Positions 22,367-34,259 of a stretch of 64,000 nucleotides of DNA are shown in pieces. Made by a program: the position numbers and the translations under genes. The stretch comes from Cryptomeria japonica. Its lineage: Eukaryota > Streptophyta > Pinopsida > Cupressales > Cupressaceae. The stretch covers positions 914,127,840 to 914,191,839 of the forward strand of contig NC_081409.1 of NCBI RefSeq assembly GCF_030272615.1, in the 5' to 3' direction. The notes beneath the pieces were generated by a model. That model did no database searches. It was not told the origin of the DNA and saw only the letters and a list, made by a program, of their open reading frames with translations. The first letter of the stretch is position 1; each line of letters opens with the position of its first letter.

Positions 22367-23619
22367 ATCCTAATTCTGATTATTCATGGTTAGATCTAAA
22401 ATTTTTTTGCTTCCTTAATTACATTTCCATGTTTGATCTTTTGCAAATTTTAGAGGTTAATTGCATAAAAACCCTAAATTTTCTTTTTAGTAATTGATCT
22501 TGCGAAATGTTTAATTGTTAATGCTTGTTTCAGATCTACCCTTCTATTGCAAATTGTCAAATCATATTTGTGCTTTAATTCTGAAAATTAAGTGGTTAAG
22601 TGTCAAAACCCTAATTTTTAAAACCCTCTTGATTCAACCTTTGATCGATGATTTCACTGATCAAAACACCTCCAAATCGGCTGTAACTTTGGATTCCGCA
22701 ACAAAATCACAATATCTCTCATCCCTGAAAATTTTGAAAAAAGTTGCGAGGACGGTGTGCACTCGGAGCGCCATCGTCCCCGACATTTTTTCTGAAATTT
22801 CGGGAGCTAGATCTTACTGTATTTTTCTGCTAGAATCCAAAATCTTGGCTGATTTCATCAATTCTAACACTTTCAAAATTAAAGTCAAAGTTGGTCTAGT
22901 GATTGCTTGGATTAAGGCTTATAATCATTCAAAAATTGTTGAAATTGAAATTTTGTGTTAAAATTGTATTTCTTACTGTCCTAAATCTGAAAAGTGTGTT
23001 GGCATTCATTCGAAGTTTCAGTGTTTTATTCAAATTCTTGCAGTTTGTGACTTTTGAAATTAAGTGTTTAATTGCAACAACTTTGATTTCCGCTTTCAAA
23101 TTTGAATTTTGCATGAAATTGAGTCAACTTTTAAATTTCGAAGCCTGCATTGCTTTTAGTATTCCATCTAAAATCATAAAATTCAAAATTTTAGTTTCCC
23201 TCTCTTTTTCAAAATTCAAATTTTGCATTTTTCAACAATCTTGGTAGGGTTCAATTTTGAGATTGCAACTTTAATTTGGCCTATCTACAGATCTTAAAAT
23301 CACTCAATTTTTTCAGATTAGCTTTAGAATCATCATAACTTTCATCTCTGAAAATTTCGAAAAAAGTTGCGAGGACCGTGTGCACTCCGTTCGCCACGGT
23401 CCCCGACATTTTTTCTGAAACTTCGGGAGATTGTCATGATTGCATTTAACAGCTTAAATCTAGGAGATTGGCTGATTTTATTGAAATTTGCTACTTCTAA
23501 ATTCAAAATCTTCTCTCTCTCTTTAGTGCATGAGTTTTACAACAATAAGCCCTACTTACACTATTCCCGTTAGGCGAAGCCTTAGAATTAAGTCTTTCTA
23601 GGGTTTAATTACCGAGGAG
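22367..23619 (+). other. Leader of B with an internal 85-bp repeat
   Basis: Non-coding 5' leader. Two copies of an approximately 85-bp unit (about 22720-22806 and 23346-23430) share GAAAAAAGTTGCGAGGAC, GTGTGCACTC, CGCCA and CCCCGACATTTTTTCTGAAA. A shorter related piece, GGACCGTGTGCACTCCG with CGCCATCGTCC, is in the LTR at about 21956-21990. So the leader repeats extend LTR-derived sequence. No domain is encoded. Confidence 0.7.
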
Positions 23620-25095
23620 ATGGAACCTAATTTGAATGGCCTTTTTAACGAGGACATGGGTAATTCCTCTAATCCTCTTAATGATGAAGAAGCTCTCCAT
23701 GAGGTTTCTGTAGAACAACTTTCGAAATTGGATAACCAATTTGATGATTTTCAGCAATGGATGTCTCAAGAATACCCCGATAGTGAAGCTCTTTCATTGA
23801 TTAAGGGTCTAAAACGTATGGTTCAAAGTGATAAGAATGGAATTGATATTTTGCGTGGTATTGCACACATTGTGGATTTGAATGTGATGCCTATGAAGAG
23901 TTGTGCCGAAACTTTAGGTTATACGCAACCTCCTACTCAAGTCAATCATTCTATTCCTTTGACAACTTCTATTGCTAGTATACCTACTTTTACATCAAAC
24001 ATAATGACTACTTCAATACAAAAAATTCCACCTATGATCACCAGTCATGGGGGCAATCCTTCTTCTTCAATCAACCCTCTTCCTTCATTCAATCCGACTT
24101 CCTCATTCATTCCTTCAATGAGTGTCCCTATTACATCTCCACAAATGAACATGACGCAAGGGGGCAATTCGTTTAACCATTCCATTCCTCCTTGTAGTGT
24201 TCCTTTTTTCCAATCATCTCCTATGACTAACTATCATAGTGTCCCACCACCTTACTCTCAATCAATACCTTCTTTCAATAACATAATACCTCCATCACAA
24301 TCTAACACGTCTAATATGAACTCTTCGACTGAAGCGACCATTAACAATCTTGCACAAACTGTCTCTTCTTTACAACAACAAATTGCCTCTATGAATCAAT
24401 CTAAGTTTCGTGTGCCCACATTTGACGTTGCGAGCCCACTTTCTCTTGACATTGTTCGAGCTATCCCCCCTAAGCATGTTGAAATCACGCAATTGGAGCT
24501 TTATAATGGTAAGGGTGATCCTCTAACACATGTTAAGACCTTTCAAACAATATGTACTGATTTTGCTCATGACCAAAGGTTGCTTGCAAAACTGTTTACT
24601 AGGACATTAAGAGATAAAGCTCTACAATGGTATTGCTCGTTTCCTTCTTATTCTATTACTTCTTTCGAACAACTTGCAAATGCTTTTATTCAACAATTTC
24701 AAAACAATATAAGTCCTAAAGTTACTTTGATTGATTTAATGCATTGTAAACAAGGTGTTAAAGAAAAAGTGATTGATTTCATTGGTAGATATAAGCATTT
24801 GTGTGCTCAAATTTCTTTTCCAGTACCTGACAATGATATTCAAAGAATCTTTATTTCTAATTTACAAAAAGATATTAGAGAAAAACTTTTGTTTTCTGAG
24901 TTTACTTCTTTCCAACAGTTGTGCGCAACTCTTCACAATTATCAATTGACTATGAGTCAAATGGAACAAGAAAATCCTATGGCTCCGAGTGATAAGGGTG
25001 ATAGTAGTCAACAACCATTTGGGAAGTTTAAACCAAATAGAGAGGTCTTTAAGTTCAATGAAAACATCATCAACAACAATGTGAATGCAGCATGA
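23620..25095 (+). CDS. Gag of element B
   Basis: 491 residues from ATG 23620. The N-terminal half (about 100-260) is rich in Ser, Pro, Thr, Asn and Met with low complexity. The Retrotrans_gag capsid domain follows (about 285-420), with landmarks LYNGKGDPLTHV, DKALQWYCSFP, MHCKQGVKEKV and FISNLQKDI. It ends in TGA at 25093-25095, but the frame stays open afterwards and contains the zinc motif and protease, so this Gag lacks its own zinc motif. Capsid assembly is the inferred role. Confidence 0.88.
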   Translation: MEPNLNGLFNEDMGNSSNPLNDEEALHEVSVEQLSKLDNQFDDFQQWMSQEYPDSEALSLIKGLKRMVQSDKNGIDILRGIAHIVDLNVMPMKSCAETLGYTQPPTQVNHSIPLTTSIASIPTFTSNIMTTSIQKIPPMITSHGGNPSSSINPLPSFNPTSSFIPSMSVPITSPQMNMTQGGNSFNHSIPPCSVPFFQSSPMTNYHSVPPPYSQSIPSFNNIIPPSQSNTSNMNSSTEATINNLAQTVSSLQQQIASMNQSKFRVPTFDVASPLSLDIVRAIPPKHVEITQLELYNGKGDPLTHVKTFQTICTDFAHDQRLLAKLFTRTLRDKALQWYCSFPSYSITSFEQLANAFIQQFQNNISPKVTLIDLMHCKQGVKEKVIDFIGRYKHLCAQISFPVPDNDIQRIFISNLQKDIREKLLFSEFTSFQQLCATLHNYQLTMSQMEQENPMAPSDKGDSSQQPFGKFKPNREVFKFNENIINNNVNAA

Positions 25096-26934
25096 GATGT
25101 GCCTCCTATTTCTAAGTTTTTCAAGAAAGAAAGAAAGTTTACTCCTTTGAATGAATCATTGCATAGTATTATGAATAAGTTATTGGAACAAAATGTGCTT
25201 ACCCTCCCTCCTATAAAGCAAATAGATCCTCCAAAGATTAATTCACCCTATTTTGATAACAAATCTTTTTGTCAATTTCATCGTCAACCTAGGCATGATA
25301 CTGAAAAATGTTTTGCTTTAAAGGGTAAAATTCAAGATTTGATTGATAATAATACTATCTCTGTTTCAGGTGTGAATGATAAAAGCAACACATCTATAGC
25401 TCCTCCTAACCAAAATATTAAGATTTTTATTGATCCATTACCTTCTCATACCTCTAATGTGATTGAGACTAATGATTCCTCTTTCTCACCTGATAGTCTT
25501 GTGTCTATGACTTCGAATGTAATTAACTTTGTAGAGCAGCACAAAATCCCTAAAGAGCCTTCCATCACATTTGATTCCAGTGAAACTATCAGGGCACCTG
25601 ATGGTCCTTTATATATAGTTGCAAAAGTCAAGAATACACCTTGCTGTGGAGTGCTTATTGATCCTTCTTGTATGGTTAATGTCATTACTGAAGAATTTCT
25701 TTTTACTTTGCAATTGAATCAAGTGATCTATGACAAAACAAATGTGGTTGTGAAATTATTTGATGCATTTTCTTCTCCTGAAATTGGTTCTATTACATTA
25801 CCTATTGAGGTCCATAACAAACCCCTTGATGTAGACTTTGCTATTATTCCATCATCCGAACAATTTCGTGTGAAGTTAGGCTATCCTTGGCTATCTTCCA
25901 TGAAAGCTATTGCTTCTCCTATTCACAAGTGTTTGAAATTTCCCCATAATGGTGAAGTTGTTACTGTCAATCATAGTCTCTTTAAACCAGCTGAAAGAAC
26001 TTCTAGCGTTCCTATTGATTATTTTTGGCCTAAACAATTTCAATCTCTTCCACCGTCAAGTGATCATCTTTTCAAATCTTATCAAAAGTGGAAAAAAGAT
26101 ATGATCCTATCTCTAAGTGAACCTAGAACACCCAAATTTGATATTCCAATCATTCTTGAGAAGGAAGTTCTTCCTTTGAAAGATAAAACTAATGTCTTTC
26201 CTCAAGAAGATTCCCAACCCATCCCTATGGATGTGACTATACCAATGTCTAATAAACTTTCTACAAGTAGACCTATACCTCCTTGTCATGATGGACTTGG
26301 TCTCCTTCCTAAACCAAATATTCCTCCTTTATATGGAGCAGTTCCTCCTCCTTCCTCTTATAGAGAGAAGAGACCTCCCTCTTCTCCTATTATTCAACCT
26401 AAGAGACCACAACCTAAACACCCATGTGATAAGGATGAGAACATTCCTCCTCCTCAATCTTCTCAACTTCCTACTAAGACTAGACGAAATCGTTCTGCAC
26501 GTGAACACCGACGAAAGCGTCGTCTTAGAGCTCGTGCAACTGCTTCTCAAACTTTGCAATCCCCAAAAACACCTTCAGCTAGTATTATTCCATTTTCTCC
26601 TCAGCCAAAAATTGAGCCAAAATCTCCTAAACATAAGATGCATGATGGTCTTGATCCTGTGCGAGTTAAAGATCCTATTTTTATAAATCTTGATGATGAT
26701 ATAGATGAAAATGTTATTCATGATGAAAATGTTACTCCTCTTCATTCTGATAGTGAGTATGAATATGTTGATGTTGATAACCATTTATCTAACACATTTT
26801 CTAAAGCACTTATCCTAGCTCCTAGACAAGAACAACGTGGCTTGGAACATGAACATAGCCCTTGTTTGGATCTTGTGATAGCTCCATCTGCTGTGTTGGA
26901 TGTTCCTCCTCTAGCATGTTTCCTGCCTTCCTAA
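25096..26934 (+). CDS. Zinc motif, degenerate protease and linker of B
   Basis: Same frame as gag, separated only by TGA at 25093-25095. A CX2HX4HX4C motif (CQFHRQPRHDTEKC) begins at about 25270. The protease-like part has LIDPSCMVNVI where element A has LIDNGAGLNI, so the catalytic D-S/T/N-G-A motif keeps Asp (codon at 25660) but loses Gly. The flap-side landmark is LGYPWLSSM instead of LGRPWIHAM. The rest is a proline-, serine- and lysine-rich linker ending CLDLVIAPSAV. Enzyme activity is doubtful. There is no conventional ATG near 25099; expression would need readthrough. Confidence 0.8.
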   Translation, partial: DVPPISKFFKKERKFTPLNESLHSIMNKLLEQNVLTLPPIKQIDPPKINSPYFDNKSFCQFHRQPRHDTEKCFALKGKIQDLIDNNTISVSGVNDKSNTSIAPPNQNIKIFIDPLPSHTSNVIETNDSSFSPDSLVSMTSNVINFVEQHKIPKEPSITFDSSETIRAPDGPLYIVAKVKNTPCCGVLIDPSCMVNVITEEFLFTLQLNQVIYDKTNVVVKLFDAFSSPEIGSITLPIEVHNKPLDVDFAIIPSSEQFRVKLGYPWLSSMKAIASPIHKCLKFPHNGEVVTVNHSLFKPAERTSSVPIDYFWPKQFQSLPPSSDHLFKSYQKWKKDMILSLSEPRTPKFDIPIILEKEVLPLKDKTNVFPQEDSQPIPMDVTIPMSNKLSTSRPIPPCHDGLGLLPKPNIPPLYGAVPPPSSYREKRPPSSPIIQPKRPQPKHPCDKDENIPPPQSSQLPTKTRRNRSAREHRRKRRLRARATASQTLQSPKTPSASIIPFSPQPKIEPKSPKHKMHDGLDPVRVKDPIFINLDDDIDENVIHDENVTPLHSDSEYEYVDVDNHLSNTFSKALILAPRQEQRGLEHEHSPCLDLVIAPSAVLDVPPLACFLPS

Positions 26935-27717
26935 AATATTGATTAGCAAGATCGGGGGGTAGATGACGTGCTAGACTAGTTTCATTAGCATAGCAGACTC
27001 TCTCCTCCTCTCTTGATCTCTTTTGTCACTTCTTCTATGTGTTATTCTCATTCTTCTATTTGTTGTCCTTAGTGTTGTTTACTTGAGGATGATACAAAGC
27101 ATTGAGATCTCTTTTGGTCTCTCTCATGTTGACTCAAAAGACATGTGTGTTCCCTTCTTCTAGGCGACCTTCCTTGATTGGGGAATGAAGAACAATTATG
27201 CATACATACATATGATATACATGAATTATCATACAACATACTGACCCCAAGGAAAGTGAAGTCACCTCGTGCTTTGTGTTTTGTGTCTATTATCCTTGGG
27301 CTTACCTCACACTTCAGGGCTAAATCCTTGTGATAACGTGCTCCTTTCCCTTCTCATTTCTTATATGTATCACTACCTTAAAACAATCACCCCCGATGAG
27401 GCATGTGTGATCGCTTTAACGTAGGGGGGCATACACCCCGTTCATATCTCTTCAAGATACTTAAAAATTTCTTGGCGAACTTAGCTTTGCCTTGAAAATT
27501 TTTGGTATTTTTCTTGCATGACTCATAGTGAGGGAACCTTACTACTGACAGTCATAGTTCTCCCTCATAATCTTCCCTTTTACTTTGTCAATCGAAGTCG
27601 TAAGATCCTTAGTCCACTAGGGGCTTGGTGTATCTTGCCTCCTTGATGTGGTGAAAGTTTTTCAATGTTGTTTCCTTATACTTTACCGAAAGTATGGGCG
27701 TACGCTTATACTCCCGC
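26935..27717 (+). other. 3' non-coding region of B
   Basis: Pyrimidine-rich in its first part (27000-27070), then mixed. I see no RT, RNase H or integrase residue pattern in any frame, so the polymerase is missing here rather than just broken. Confidence 0.7.
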
Positions 27718-27733
27718 TAAAGTGGGGGCTAAA
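27718..27733 (+). other. Polypurine tract of B
   Basis: TAAAGTGGGGGCTAAA directly before the LTR start TGTAGCATCC. Confidence 0.75.
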
Positions 27734-28995
27734 TGTAGCATCCTAAAATTGTGACACTTGCAATTTTGACTGCATTTGGGTCTTCACGATGGCGGCGCAA
27801 TGTTGAGCCTGAATGGAGACCTCGAAACCTACTTGCGACATCAAAAACTGCATATTTCTGCACCTTGGCCTGATCCTCCTTGCACCCTGCTGTCCTAGGA
27901 GGTGGGACCATGGCGCCCAGTGCCCTAGTTCTTCAGGACCATGGTGCCTAGCGCCCTGGTCCCTCAGGACCATGGCGCCCAGCACCCTGGTCCCTGGCCC
28001 TATTTTGGGCCCGGTCTCTTGTTGGTCATCGGGTCTTCAAGTTTTCAATTTGGAAAATAATGTTCCTAGGTCGGCCTAAGGTTGGAAAAATCAGTCTCCT
28101 AACCCTAATTGACAAGTATATAAACTACATTTCCTCTCCCAAAAAGGGAGGGGAAAAAGAGGAAAAAAATATGTGTGCAAGACGCGGAAGCGATAGGCAA
28201 ACATTCAAACATTCAAGCATTCAAGCATTCCTTCAAGCAATTGAGTATTCTAGGTCTCCATTCAAGGCTAGGTGTTGCATTCAAGACAAGGATTAAACCA
28301 TTGAAGAGGAGATCACCTACAACATACAACATACAACATCATTACACCTTTGCATGTAAGAATACAAACATTCTTACAACAAGGTATCAGTACTTGATTA
28401 CATTACAAACACTTACATTTACAGTATTCTCATTTCTTGGTTAATTCCAAAATCGGGGTTTGACCTAAAGGCAAACCCCTAATCCCTAACCCCCCAATCA
28501 TCCTCTCTTTTCTATGTGTAGGTTGCAGGTACACGACTGTAATTGAAGATCTGGAATCCTTGTGCAGAGACGAATAGATCCCCCTTCGTTTCGTGGATTT
28601 TTCGGAGGACTGTGTGCACTCCGAGCGCCATCGTCCCGTCAACTTTCGCTCAAATTTGCAGGACAACATCATCTCGACATTTTACTACTGATTTCAGGTC
28701 CGTAGCTTCATCCCGTGTCCCTATCTCCGTCTACAAGCGAATCTTTCTTACTTTTACATACATCCCTAGTTCGATCTTTCTATCTACATTCTTTACAAAA
28801 GAGGGTATCCTTGATGTCTTAACCCTTGAAACTCATTTAGAATTCAGTCTTGCCTTGTGTGGGATTGGATCTTGTGGGTTTCAACCCCTCTTTTGAATGT
28901 AAAGTCTCTCCTAAGTGAAAACCGTCAACCCTAGTGACCTCCTTTCTCTCTCCTTGGAGTGGGGGAACACCTAGGGTTCCATTTTCTGCTTTACA
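27734..28995 (+). repeat. 3' LTR of B
   Basis: 1262 bases, TGTAGCATCC to TTTACA, with the 31-bp units at about 27905-27997 and the TATA box at 28117-28124. Differences from the 5' LTR are mainly C/T and G/A, as expected from decay of methylated DNA. Confidence 0.9.
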
Positions 28996-29000
28996 TTATC
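28996..29000. repeat. Target-site duplication of element B (right)
   Basis: TTATC matches 21077-21081. Confidence 0.88.
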
Positions 29001-29776
29001 AAACCTCAATTTTATAATCATCATCAAGGTGAATCAATTATAATATTAATTTCTCATTTTCCATTATACTATTGATTATATTAATATTTATATCAATATT
29101 CCATTATTTCCATTATCCATTATTCACTATATTATAATGTATTCATTCTTCATTATTTTATTAATATATCGATATCATTAATTCGTTAAATCTATTAAAT
29201 GAATACATATTTCAATATTTATCCATCCCACACATTTAAAATAAAGAATAATAGTTCCTTACCACTTACCATTTTCCAATACTACTCATCTTCTCTCCTT
29301 ATCATTCATTCTTCCTACACCACTAATCTCCTATTATCCCTTATTCACCCCACAACATGGATTCACCCAGAGGATATCTATAAAAACCCATCCCCTTCTC
29401 TCATTTGAGGCTATCTAGCAATCTAGTGTTTAATCCATCTTTTGCATTTGCATTCTTGTTATCTCGCTTTCTCTTTCAATCAATCTTGTGTTCATCATCT
29501 CGAATCTCCAATAAATCATAGTCTCTCGTGCATAGTGCTCTGAGAGAAAAAATCTAAAAAACACAAGACCTTGATTTAAGGAGTTCGATGGAGGATTTTT
29601 GTAGCATGCATGTGTGTTTCAGTTTTGATTTTTGGTTTCCATGCGTGTTCTTTGCAGGTACTTCATTGTTGGATGTTCGAAGAAGCTAAATCGATGATTT
29701 AGTCTTCTTTGCAAGTACTTCATTGTTGTATGTTGGAAGAAGCTAAATCCATGATGCAGGATATCCTCCCTCATTG
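29001..29776 (+). repeat. 5' LTR of C, second part
   Basis: Resumes C's LTR after B. It matches 56644-57421 in order: AT-rich start, CCACTAATCTC with CATTATCC or TATTATCC, TATCTATAAAAACCC (TATA box 29378-29387), and GCAGGTACTTCATTGTTGG. With 21040-21081 the total is about 818 bases, against 820 for the 3' LTR. The right edge is degenerate (TCCTCCCTCATTG against TCCTCCATCTACA) and accurate only to about 30 bases. I found no clear primer site after it. Confidence 0.7.
29378..29387 (+). promoter_or_regulatory. TATA box in C's 5' LTR
   Basis: CTATAAAAAC, matching CTATAAAAAA at 57028-57037 in the 3' LTR. Confidence 0.5.
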
Positions 29777-30366
29777 AAGACCATAATCTTGAAACTACTA
29801 ATAACATTTGATGCACGACGCATGCTTAAGAAATGGTGATTTCAAACTGATTGTCTGATTTTTTAGATTAGATCACATTTCAATTTGTTGCTTTAAAATT
29901 AACCAGTGTCTTTTGTGTCTTGAGCAATAGGATCTTTTTGTTTTTACCTTTTAGAGGGCCTACCTCTTGAGAAGCCCTTAAGGCTCGGTGAGAGGGAATA
30001 ACCCAAGTGGTAACAGGCTAAATCCAAGCTCTTTGAACCACTATAAATAAATGCATTTGTGACGAAAGTTGCAAGCAACTGGCGCTGATTAGTTCATACT
30101 GACGGTATGTCTCCCCATAAACCCTATAGAGCGCAACCTCTATAGGCTGGGATCCTTCCTTAACGGAGACTATGGCACCACATGTATGGCCATTCGAACA
30201 TATGTCCTTACTAGACACCTTTTGTGTTAGAAGCCAAAAACCTTCTAGTTGTTGACGTAGGAGGACAGACCTCTGAAGCGTCTCACATTATTACGGTTCT
30301 TAGTAGAGATACAAATTTCACCACGAGGAGTTTTCGTGGGGACTGGTGCTTGGATTCTCTAGAGAA

Positions 30367-30371
30367 GTGAG
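30367..30371. repeat. Target-site duplication of solo LTR F (left)
   Basis: GTGAG matches 31507-31511. Confidence 0.85.
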
Positions 30372-31506
30372 TGTTGGCATTTTTGATGATTATGTTGTGA
30401 TTGTCATTGATGGACACACACTTGTATTGAGATCCCCTTTATATGTATGAGCTTGTGCTCAACTAGTATTTGTTGCAACCGGTATGTTGTATACTAGTCT
30501 CTAGACTAGTGATTTTGCAGAATGTGTTTCTTGGACTGAAGCGGCATGTTGACCCCAAGCGGTTCATAGATCACAAGCGGTACAAGGGAGCAAAGTGGCA
30601 CAACACATTCTTACCAGTCTTCATTTGTGACAAACCGGCAACCGGTATTTTGTATGAACCGGTAATACTCTGTGATGAGTTACCAACTGACATTTTGTGA
30701 TGAGTTACCAATCCACCAATTGTTTGACAGTGCCGATACATTGACGGTGATTCTTGTGTCGTGTTACTAAGTATGTCTAGATTCATTGAACCTAGGAAAT
30801 TGTAATGTAATCCTATTGGACCGACATGAAATCAGATTCCTTTAAAAGGACATCATGTCTAGGGTTTTAAGTTGTTGTTGAAAGGGTTAGTGTTGAGCTA
30901 GGGTTTGGGGTGGAAGTTGAGTTGTTGTGAGAATGATCTTATTTGAGAAGATCAAGTTGTAACTGTGTGTGAGAGAGAGAGAAGACTGAAGTAATGCTGG
31001 AATGCATTAGCTGTGAGCAATACTGGATCTAACCAAGCAGTTTGTGCTATTAGATAGATCAAACACTTGTTGATTACTCACATCTTTGACAAGTTTGTAG
31101 CCCTTAACCGGGTAGGCCTCAAAGCCTTTGTAATATCCTCTAACAAGGTGGTTCACACATGTGAATCTAAAATCCTCTAACAAGGTAGTCTTTAATCGGA
31201 CTTATCTCCTAACAGAGATTGAGATTCCTAATAGGATCTGTTCTGGTGAAGAACATTGTAAGACCTTAACCGGTCTGGTTTCTATTCTGTAGATAGTGAC
31301 TTGTGAGTTCCATCTCATCGTGGTTTTTCCCAGTTGGGTTTCCACGTCAAATATCCTATGTTATGGTTGTATTGCTTTTGTGGGTGAATGCTTTATTCAC
31401 ATTTTGGTTTGCATGTGTGGTAACCAGTTTGACTGTTAGACTGTGTAAGTGTTTTAGTGTAGTAGTTTTTGGCATACTAATTCACCCCCCCTCTTAGTAT
31501 TCATCA
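30372..31506 (+). mobile_element. Solo copia-type LTR F
   Basis: 1135 bases starting TGTTGGCATTTTTGATG and ending CTTAGTATTCATCA, flanked by GTGAG copies. No primer site, coding region or second LTR is present, so this is a solo LTR left by recombination between two LTRs. Features shared with the LTRs of H and I are a GTGGTTTTTCCC stretch followed by TTTCCACG, and the poly-C segment ATTCACCCCCCCTCT near the end. A TATA-like CCTTTAAAAGG is at 30839-30849. Confidence 0.85.
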
Positions 31507-31511
31507 GTGAG
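31507..31511. repeat. Target-site duplication of solo LTR F (right)
   Basis: GTGAG matches 30367-30371. Confidence 0.85.
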
Positions 31512-31884
31512 TGTTGAGGGTGGAGCCAGTGGGGTCTAGCATCTAAGTATCTGCTTTGAATTGCATAGCTCGGGATAACCCTCCAAGTGAGATTCAACAA
31601 CTATTGTTCTGGCCAGCCTTATGATTGTGCTTGAATGTGTTTTTATTGCAAAATCAAACAATCATTCTATTTGTCGTGTTTTCTAAGTGTGTGCAAAACA
31701 AACAAGAAAATTTCACAATCAACACCACACTTGAAATTAAAAACATTTTACAGAAACCTTGGTCTAAACTTTCAAGTATCCATCCATGTTGTAAAACAAA
31801 AATATTGCAAAACAACATTGAACCGGTGTTCTCGAAACAATCATTTCAAATCTCCCAAGACATTATTTTTCAAGTTTTGATCTT

Positions 31885-32165
31885 TTAGGTCCTTGCATAG
31901 TCACATCATTCTAGCTTGTCATACCTTTTAGGTCCTTGTATAGTCTTCACCTAGTTGCACCTTTTATCCTTGCACATCTCATTTAATTATACCTAGTCCT
32001 TGCATACCACCCTTAGGTCAAACCTTTGCATAACACCCTTAGATCAAACATTTGCATACCACCATTAGGTTATACCCTTGCATAATTCCTTTAGATCATA
32101 CCGACAATTCTTGCATATACTTCCACCATCCCTATAGGACATAATCCTACCTCTTTCATACTTCA
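31885..32165. repeat. Degenerate CTTGCATA array in C's leader
   Basis: Around ten variants of CCTTGCATA with ACCCTTAGGTCA or TAGTCACATC between them. The reverse complement of the same motif (TATGCAAGGACT) fills 41930-42320 in element D, at the same place in D's map. Confidence 0.7.
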
Positions 32166-32717
32166 ATCAAAATTCGAAAAAAAAACCCAAAACATTGTTT
32201 GCACTTAGGATTTCTCGGCTTAGGTTTGACATCAACTTTAGATCATCAATCACCCTTATCACTTGAGGTGCATCTTCCTTGATTTAGGGAACTATCAGTG
32301 TCTTTGAGTTGGTATTCCACTTGATGTTCATCATCTCCTATCATAGCATGCCCTCTCTTTGATCACTTATCCTTGTGTCTATCCATCATAACACAAGTCA
32401 AACCTCGCATTGCAAATATTTTCAGACCTAGAGTATCCTTAGTCCTTGCATCAAACATCATTCATCCTCATATCCCATTTAGGGTTTAGTTGCACATCAT
32501 GTTCTTGTCATATAGATCGTATTTTGCATCAATCCTTTAGCATATTCTCATTTCAATCATATCACATAGATTAAATTTTTTGCATTGATCCTTATCATAT
32601 CCCAACCTCACTCATATCATATAGTTCCCCCTTTTCACTTTAGGGTTTGCAACATACCTTGAGTCTCATTCATCATCATATGCATAAACCTTAGGTCAAA
32701 GATTAGAACAATCACTT

Positions 32718-34250
32718 ATGTCTCTTAACTCGAGAATCAAAATGTTTCAAAATCATCTATTTCAAGATGGAGACAAACTCATTGATTTTGATGAAGAAGA
32801 ACACATTAGTGTTTCAACCAGTGAAACTAGTGACACAGGCAAAACAAGTGATGAAGAAATAACTCAATCCATAATTGATGAAGCATTTCATGATCATAGA
32901 TTTACTAAACTTCTTAAAGAGGTGGTTAAGCGTGATCCACGAGCATAATTCAAAGCCCTTGTTGACAAGGGAATTAAATTGCCACCTGATTTTCACATAT
33001 CATTGCTCATAGTTAAGGACAAAGTAAGAGTTAGTAAATCTAAACCTATAAGGACAAACAACAAGGAGAGGATAAAAGATCACAAACCTTTCTACTTGCA
33101 ACTAGGATACAAGAGATCTATGAAAAAATTGAAACCTATGCCTACCAATGATCTCATTTTGAGTGGATTGAGAGCATTGAGACAAGAAATAGACACTCTC
33201 AAGAATAAGAAGGCATCGTCACACAAGTTTTCCATTGAGGACATATGTCCTTATCCTTTTGATCCGAGCATTCTGATGCCACCTTTCGCTAGTCATTGGG
33301 AAATACCAAAATTGGATAAGTATAGAGGAAAGGGAAACCCTAGATATCACTTGAGATAATTTTGTGTCGCTACCTTAAAATTTGCAGTAGATGAAACATA
33401 CCTTATGAGACTCTTTTCTCACAGTCTTGGAGGAAGTGCCATGGAATGGTTCTCCAGATTACCTCCAATGATCAAATCTTTCCAAGGATTGGCTGATAAG
33501 TTCATTTCACATTATTCTTACAATTGTGAACATGAGGTATCCACGATGGACCTCTTCAACACAAAACAAAAATAAGGAGAACCTTTTGTGTCATTTCTAC
33601 AAAGATGGAAACATTTAACAAAAAAACACCTTATGAAATTCCCGATAAGCAACTTGTTGACCTCTTTTATTGCAACTTAAACAAGGAACTTGGAAGAGAA
33701 TTTTGTCTTAAGTGTTTAGACTCTTTTGAGGAAGTAATAGACTTGGGATGTCAAATTGAACAAACCCTTATCGACAATGGTACTATAAAAATAAATGATG
33801 ATAAAGATTAAAAGAAATTTCAAACCACAAAGCACCGTTTTGGGCTCGAAACAAGAGTGTGGTTAACGACAGAGTTGTTGACATAAAAAATGTTAAAACA
33901 TCATCACGTGTTTACAACCTTAAGGGTTCATCCTCAGACAAAGGAAAAGAGAAACAAAGAAGCTTCCTAAATGAAATTTTAAACCATTGGGACAACCGCT
34001 AGAATTGGCATTGACAAAACTCCTTGAAAACAATCTTATAACATTGCCAGAGATAAGGGAATGCAATCCTCAAGTTAAACCCCCATGGTGGAATGATGAT
34101 CACTTTTGTGACTACCATAGACACAAGGGTCATAAAACTAACAGTTGTAATAAAATCTGACATGTCATACAAGACCACCTTGATGAGGGAAAGATTTCAG
34201 TTGATGGACATACTCCTTCCAGTAACTCTGATTGTGAGATATTCAAAAAT
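32718..34250 (+). pseudogene. Gag of element C, decayed
   Basis: The order follows A's Gag: an acidic N-terminal part, KLPPDFHI, then DICPYPFDPSILMPPF, the capsid landmarks KYRGKGNPR and SLGGSAMEWFSRLPP, then FNTKQK and a C-terminal NLNKELGRE part. A CX2HX4HX4C zinc motif (CDYHRHKGHKTNSC) is at about 34108. TAA stops lie at 32946-32948, 33357-33359 and near 33572, and the frame changes before 33605. These include TAA, unlike the TAG/TGA-only pattern in A. It is clearly related to A and not functional. Confidence 0.85.
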
Positions 34251-34259
34251 CCTTTCCCT

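Larger units (their letters stand above)
21082..28995 (+). mobile_element. Element B: gag-protease-only gypsy-type element
   Basis: A 7.9-kb insertion with LTRs 21082-22344 and 27734-28995, target TTATC, a primer site at 22348-22366 and a polypurine tract at 27718-27733. Only gag, a protease-like region and a linker are encoded. There is no trace of RT, RNase H or integrase between 26935 and 27733, and no sign of a deletion scar. This fits the non-autonomous class known as TR-GAG, which must borrow enzymes from relatives. By eye the LTRs differ at roughly 40-50 positions, mostly transitions, so B is older than A but younger than its host C. Confidence 0.88.
29777..32717 (+). other. Leader of element C
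   Basis: Non-coding, with solo LTR F inside (30372-31506). Its distal part has a degenerate array of CTTGCATA-type units (31885-32165). No coding domain was seen before gag at 32718. Confidence 0.6.

Noticed and set aside
26288-26784. Leu- and Arg-rich frames on both strands within B
   Set aside because: They overlap the in-frame linker of B and reflect its biased codons.
31885-32165. A CRISPR-like array
   Set aside because: The units are degenerate, lack constant spacers, and the context is a plant retroelement leader.
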